Source of the DNA: Treponema sp. | Lineage (GTDB): Bacteria > Spirochaetota > Spirochaetia > Treponematales > Treponemataceae | DNA length: 64,000 bases | Direction: 5' to 3' | Assembly: GCA_016292805.1 (NCBI GenBank) | Contig: JAEDFM010000003.1 | Location: forward strand, 26,494 to 90,493 | In this document: positions 60,710 through 64,000 of the stretch, one piece after another | Numbering within the stretch: position 1 is the stretch's first letter | Layout of the letters: each line of letters starts with the position of its first letter | The notes under the pieces: model-generated | Database searches by the model: none | Told to the model about the DNA's origin: nothing | Seen by the model: only the letters and a program-made list of their open reading frames with translations | Position numbers and translations under genes: made by a program

Positions 60710-61372
60710 ATGAATTCTATTCCTGTTTTATATGAGAATGAAGAAATTCTGGTTATTAATAAACCAGCCGGTCTTGCGGTTCAAGGTGGCAATGGTATTT
60801 CTCATTCATTAGATAAAGATTTTTCACAGACTTTAGGTTACAAAATCTTTCTTGTACATAGACTTGATCGGGATACTTCTGGATTAATGATTGTTGCAAA
60901 ATCTGCTTATGCGGCTAATAAGTGGACAAAGCTGATAGGCAGCAAAGCTGCAAAAAAAGAATATCTGGCATTATGTGCTGGAACCTTAAAAAATAAATCT
61001 GGTGTAATTAAAGATGATTTGATTCAGCACGGTGAAAGTAAATCTGCAGTAACTTATTATAATGTAGAAAAACAATGGAATACCTCAATTTCACCAGAAT
61101 ATTCACAGGAAATTACATCGGTACCTTTAAGTTTAATCAGATTAAAACTGGAAACTGGCCGTATGCATCAAATCCGTATTCATCTTGCAAAACAGAATTG
61201 TCCTATTGCAGGAGATGATCAGCACGGTAACTTTAAGATTAATAAACTGTTAAAAAAACAGCTGAAGGTTAAAAGGCTGATGCTTGCATCTGTAAAGCTT
61301 ACTATGCCAATTGATGGGAAAGAAATGGTTTTTGAAATTCCTTTACCAGAAGATTTTCCTGTAGAGCAATAG
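60710..61372 (+). CDS. RluA-family pseudouridine synthase
   Basis: This modifies uridines of rRNA or tRNA. Motif I is INKPAGLAVQGG, motif II is HRLDRDTSGLMIVAKS (catalytic Asp), and RLKLETGRMHQIRIHLA and GDDQHGN complete the pattern. ATG 60710 gives 220 residues, without the S4 domain, as in RluA/RluC-like short members. An in-frame start at 60674 would lie upstream of its own promoter. Target unknown. Confidence 0.88.
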   Translation: MNSIPVLYENEEILVINKPAGLAVQGGNGISHSLDKDFSQTLGYKIFLVHRLDRDTSGLMIVAKSAYAANKWTKLIGSKAAKKEYLALCAGTLKNKSGVIKDDLIQHGESKSAVTYYNVEKQWNTSISPEYSQEITSVPLSLIRLKLETGRMHQIRIHLAKQNCPIAGDDQHGNFKINKLLKKQLKVKRLMLASVKLTMPIDGKEMVFEIPLPEDFPVEQ

Positions 61373-61390
61373 GTTTACAGATACATATTA

Positions 61391-61419
61391 TTGAAAAAAA
61401 ACGATATAAAGGTTAAATT
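61391..61419 (+). promoter_or_regulatory. Bactofilin gene promoter
   Basis: TTGAAA (61391-61396) and TTAAAT (61413-61418), 16 bases apart, predict a start at about 61425, next to ATG 61426. AAAGG (61408-61412) is too far upstream to be a good ribosome site. Confidence 0.4.
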
Positions 61420-61425
61420 AATAGT

Positions 61426-61788
61426 ATGTTTGATGTTAAAGATACAGACTTTTTTGATATGGAAGATGAAGCTTTTGATACAATTGTTGAAAGTGATATC
61501 TCATTTACTGGTAATATAAAAATCAAAAAGTCATTTATGATTCGCGGAAAAGTAAACGGTTCTATTGATTCCGTAAGTGATTTGGTAGTTGATTCTGATG
61601 CAGTTGTTAATGCTGATATAAAAGCAGAACGTGTTTTAATTCGTGGAAAAGTTAAGGGCAATGTTGTTGGTAACAAATTGATTTTTGTTACTGCTTCAGG
61701 TTCTCTTGATGGCGATATTACAACACAAAAAGTTGTTCTTGAACCAGGATGTGTATTTACTGGTAAATGTACAATGATTACAGGTTAA
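61426..61788 (+). CDS. Bactofilin
   Basis: Bactofilins polymerise into filaments that organise cell shape and peptidoglycan synthesis. A 120-residue protein with the core beta-helical repeat pattern: SDISFTGNIKIKKSFMIRGKVNGSIDSVSDLVVDSDAVVNADIKAERVLIRGKVKGNV, then GSLDGDITTQKVVLEPGCVFTGKC. The N terminus is acidic. The TPR protein gene starts 2 bases after the stop. Confidence 0.93.
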   Translation: MFDVKDTDFFDMEDEAFDTIVESDISFTGNIKIKKSFMIRGKVNGSIDSVSDLVVDSDAVVNADIKAERVLIRGKVKGNVVGNKLIFVTASGSLDGDITTQKVVLEPGCVFTGKCTMITG

Positions 61789-61790
61789 TT

Positions 61791-62411
61791 ATGAAAAAGT
61801 TATCTTTAGTTTTAGTATTATTACTTTCCATTTCAAATATTTATGCACAGACAAAACAGGATGCTTTGGTTTTGTATCATAATGGTCGCTACAGAGAATC
61901 TGTACAGGTTTGTGAAGAAGAATTAAAAGAAAATCCAAACCGTGTAGAATCTTATGTTGTAATGTGCTGGTCTTTAGTAAAAAATAAACAGTATGCAGAA
62001 GCTGAACAGCGTGCAACAGAGGGACTCGTTATAAGTCCTTATGATTTAAGACTTGTAGAAATACTTGCTGAATCAAAATATTATCTTGGGAAAAATCAGT
62101 CTGCTATGGAACATTTCCAGCGTTATGTCGCTAATGCTCCTGAAAGCGGATCTCGTGTTGGTACTGCTTATTATTTTATGGGAGAAATCTTTATTAAGCA
62201 GGCTAGATATCAGCATGCAGATATTGCACTTTCTTCTGCTGTAAAAAAGGAACCTTTGCTTGATTCCTGGTGGGCTCGCCTGGGTTATGCAAGAGAAATG
62301 GCTGGTAACTATATAGAAGCAATCAATGCTTACGATGAAGCATTAAGATTGAATTCATCTTCTTACGATGCATCTCGTGGTCGCGAAAGAGTAAGCGCAA
62401 AACTTCAGTAA
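61791..62411 (+). CDS. Exported TPR protein
   Basis: A 206-residue protein with a signal peptide (KLSLVLVLLLSISNIYAQ) and TPR repeats (KQDALVLYHNGRYRESVQVCEEELKENPN; VMCWSLVKNKQYAEAEQRATEGLVISP; LLDSWWARLGYAREMAGNYIEAINAYDEAL). It may scaffold envelope proteins next to the bactofilin. ATG 61791 gives the signal peptide; an upstream start at 61767 overlaps the bactofilin gene. Confidence 0.7.
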   Translation: MKKLSLVLVLLLSISNIYAQTKQDALVLYHNGRYRESVQVCEEELKENPNRVESYVVMCWSLVKNKQYAEAEQRATEGLVISPYDLRLVEILAESKYYLGKNQSAMEHFQRYVANAPESGSRVGTAYYFMGEIFIKQARYQHADIALSSAVKKEPLLDSWWARLGYAREMAGNYIEAINAYDEALRLNSSSYDASRGRERVSAKLQ

Positions 62412-62420
62412 GATAGAACA

Positions 62421-63851
62421 GTGAATACAATTAAAATAGAAACCCTGGGCTGTCGCTTAAATCAAATTGAAAGTGAAGCTGCAGGGCGTTTTTTTTTAGA
62501 TAAAGGTTTTCATGTTGACATGAGTTCAACCACAGCTACTTCTGTAGAAAATACAGAGGTTTGCCTTGCTATTTTAAATACCTGTACAGTTACACAAAAA
62601 GCGGAGCAAAAAGCCAGAAGAATTATCCGTCTTATGCTTAAAAAATATCCTCAGGCTGCTGTTCTTGTTACAGGATGTTACGCTCAGCTTTCAAAAGAAG
62701 AAATCCTTAAAATGAACCAGAGAATATGTGTTATTGGTGGTCAGATAAAATCAAGAATTGAAGAAGTTCCTGCTTTGTTGCAGAGTTGCTTAAATGATTC
62801 CTGGTCAGCAGATACATTTGCTAAAAAAGTTCAATCTGAAATTACAGATAAAATTGTTGTAAAACCTGGATTTCCTGAGAAGGCATTTAAATTGTCAGCA
62901 AGTTCTTTTGTTGCTCATTCCAGAGCCAGTCTTAAAATTCAGGATGGATGTAATTCAAATTGTTCTTATTGTGCAATTCATATGGCTCGTGGTTATTCAG
63001 TTTCTCTTGATGTTCAAACTGCAATTGACCGTGTAAAAGAGCTGGAAGCTTTGGGGCATTCAGAAGTTGTTCTTACTACAGTAAATATTGGTCAATATAA
63101 AGGTGTTTGGAAAGACGGCTATTGTAATTTTACTGGGTTGTTAAAATTACTTTTGGAAAATACAAGCACAATTTCTTTTAGAATTTCCAGTCTTTATCCA
63201 GAAGTTGTTGATGATGAATTCTGTAAAGTTATTGCAGATAAAAGAGTTAGACCTCATTTTCATATTTCAGTACAGAGTGGCTCTGATGCTGTATTAAAAA
63301 ATATGAACAGAGTTTATAAATCTAAGGCTGTGCTTGATGCATGTAATAAAATTAAATCTGCAAAAAATAATCCTTTTTTAGCCTGTGATATTATTACAGG
63401 TTTCCCCGGTGAAACTGCAGAAGATTTTGAGCAGACAATGGATTTATGTAAAAAGTGTAATTTTGGCTGGATTCATGCTTTTCCATTCTCAGAGAGACCT
63501 GGAACTGTTGCTGCTACATTAAAAAACAAAGTGCCACAGTCAGTTTCAGGTGAAAGAGCTAAACAGATAACAGAATGGGCAATCAACCAGAAAATTAAAT
63601 ATATTGAACAATGGTGTGGGGTAGAACTGGAAGCCATACTGGAGACTTGTAAACGGCCTGTTGCAATGAGTGGTGGCGCCACAAATCAGATTTATATTTA
63701 TCATTTGATGACAGAAAATTTTATTCATTGTGAAATCCAGTCTCCAAAAATGCTGGAATTAAATAAACAGGTAAAAATAAAAATTATAAAACCATTATCA
63801 GACCGCATTACAAAAGGCGGTGAAATAGAGGCTTTAGCACAATTTATCTAG
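62421..63851 (+). CDS. mtaB: tRNA methylthiotransferase MtaB-like radical SAM protein
   Basis: It adds a methylthio group to t6A37 of tRNA. N-terminal UPF0004 domain with IETLGCRLNQIESEAA, NTCTVTQKAEQKARR and VTGCYAQ carries the auxiliary cluster cysteines. The radical SAM motif CNSNCSYCAI follows, then a C-terminal TRAM-like region. The TLGCRxNQxE opening fits MtaB rather than MiaB. 476 residues is normal. The start is GTG 62421, 9 bases after the TPR stop. Confidence 0.88.
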   Translation: MNTIKIETLGCRLNQIESEAAGRFFLDKGFHVDMSSTTATSVENTEVCLAILNTCTVTQKAEQKARRIIRLMLKKYPQAAVLVTGCYAQLSKEEILKMNQRICVIGGQIKSRIEEVPALLQSCLNDSWSADTFAKKVQSEITDKIVVKPGFPEKAFKLSASSFVAHSRASLKIQDGCNSNCSYCAIHMARGYSVSLDVQTAIDRVKELEALGHSEVVLTTVNIGQYKGVWKDGYCNFTGLLKLLLENTSTISFRISSLYPEVVDDEFCKVIADKRVRPHFHISVQSGSDAVLKNMNRVYKSKAVLDACNKIKSAKNNPFLACDIITGFPGETAEDFEQTMDLCKKCNFGWIHAFPFSERPGTVAATLKNKVPQSVSGERAKQITEWAINQKIKYIEQWCGVELEAILETCKRPVAMSGGATNQIYIYHLMTENFIHCEIQSPKMLELNKQVKIKIIKPLSDRITKGGEIEALAQFI

Positions 63852-63905
63852 GTGAATAGAAGGAAAAATAACTTAAAAATTTTCCAAAATTTCCCTATTT
63901 ACCTC

Positions 63906-63934
63906 TTGATTAAGTTTGTTAAAAAGTATATATT
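63906..63934 (+). promoter_or_regulatory. tRNA-Pro promoter
   Basis: TTGATT (63906-63911), 17 bases, TATATT (63929-63934). The predicted start is near 63941, just before the tRNA 5' end. Confidence 0.6.
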
Positions 63935-63947
63935 ATTAATCACGCAA

Positions 63948-64000
63948 CGGGCAGTAGCGCAGCTGGTAGCGCGTCTGGTTTGGGACCAGGATGTCGCAGG
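63948..64000 (+). tRNA. tRNA-Pro (UGG), partial
   Basis: The acceptor CGGGCAG begins at 63948. The D-arm GCGC...GCGC and anticodon arm TCTGG-TTTGGGA-CCAGG give anticodon TGG (63981-63983). The T-arm and 3' acceptor lie beyond the window. Confidence 0.9.

Noticed and set aside
1..64000. CRISPR arrays, prophage or IS elements
   Set aside because: No regularly spaced repeats, no transposase or integrase genes and no phage structural genes are present.

Overview
This AT-rich window (roughly 35-40% GC by eye) looks like the chromosome of a spirochaete, most likely a host-associated Treponema. That is an inference from gene content. The cell has two membranes (BamA, a TamB-like giant, an OmpH/Skp chaperone and a predicted outer-membrane barrel), a chemotaxis CheW followed by NAD kinase and RecN, a bactofilin, and many secreted or lipid-anchored proteins of unknown function. 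Nothing in the window looks like a prophage, IS element, CRISPR array or plasmid region, and coding density is high. No gene-free stretch exceeds 300 bases; the longest is about 200 bases, upstream of the aspartokinase/homoserine dehydrogenase gene.

Layout. 1-8.9 kb (+): the tail of an unknown gene, then recA, folK, scpA-scpB (condensin accessory proteins), an RsuA/RluB-type pseudouridine synthase, cmk and rpsA. These are followed by a degenerate sigma-54-activator-like protein, a membrane TPR protein and a lipoprotein. A bidirectional terminator and tRNA-Arg(UCU) close the block. 9.0-14.1 kb (-): a complete sufCBDSU iron-sulfur cluster operon. 14.2-18.4 kb (+): a DnaQ-like exonuclease, thrA (with a terminator-like leader) and ilvN. 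18.4-25.9 kb: mixed, with a putative zinc peptidase, an MBL-fold protein, a pentapeptide protein, a zinc-ribbon protein, murI, purC and icd. 25.4-33.3 kb (-): tmk, a secreted protein, aroB, a second cysteine desulfurase, a large propeller protein and two exported proteins. 33.4-43.4 kb (+): tamB-like, bamA, ompH/skp and mutS. 43.5-51.5 kb (+): comF, cheW, a DegT-fold protein, nadK, recN, a helical hypothetical, an HD protein and a LysM protein. 51.5-58.6 kb (-): an exonuclease, two phosphohexomutases, an outer-membrane barrel, a LytM-like protein and a propeller-like protein. 58.7-63.9 kb: an HTH-EIIA fusion, a transglutaminase-like protein (-), an RluA-type synthase, bactofilin, a TPR protein and mtaB. 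The window ends inside tRNA-Pro(UGG).

The least ordinary signals are not new operons. First, at least eight genes have a promoter-like -10 element placed so that transcription should start at, or within about two bases of, the start codon; this predicts widespread leaderless mRNAs. Second, several well-known folds have lost catalytic residues: a sigma-54 activator, a DegT aminotransferase, an MBL enzyme and two LytM domains. Third, there are palindromic insertions: a GC-rich double hairpin in frame inside murI, and a dispersed palindrome nested in the loop of a terminator. Fourth, an attenuator-like hairpin lies directly upstream of thrA. I found no clear multi-gene system that I would call new.
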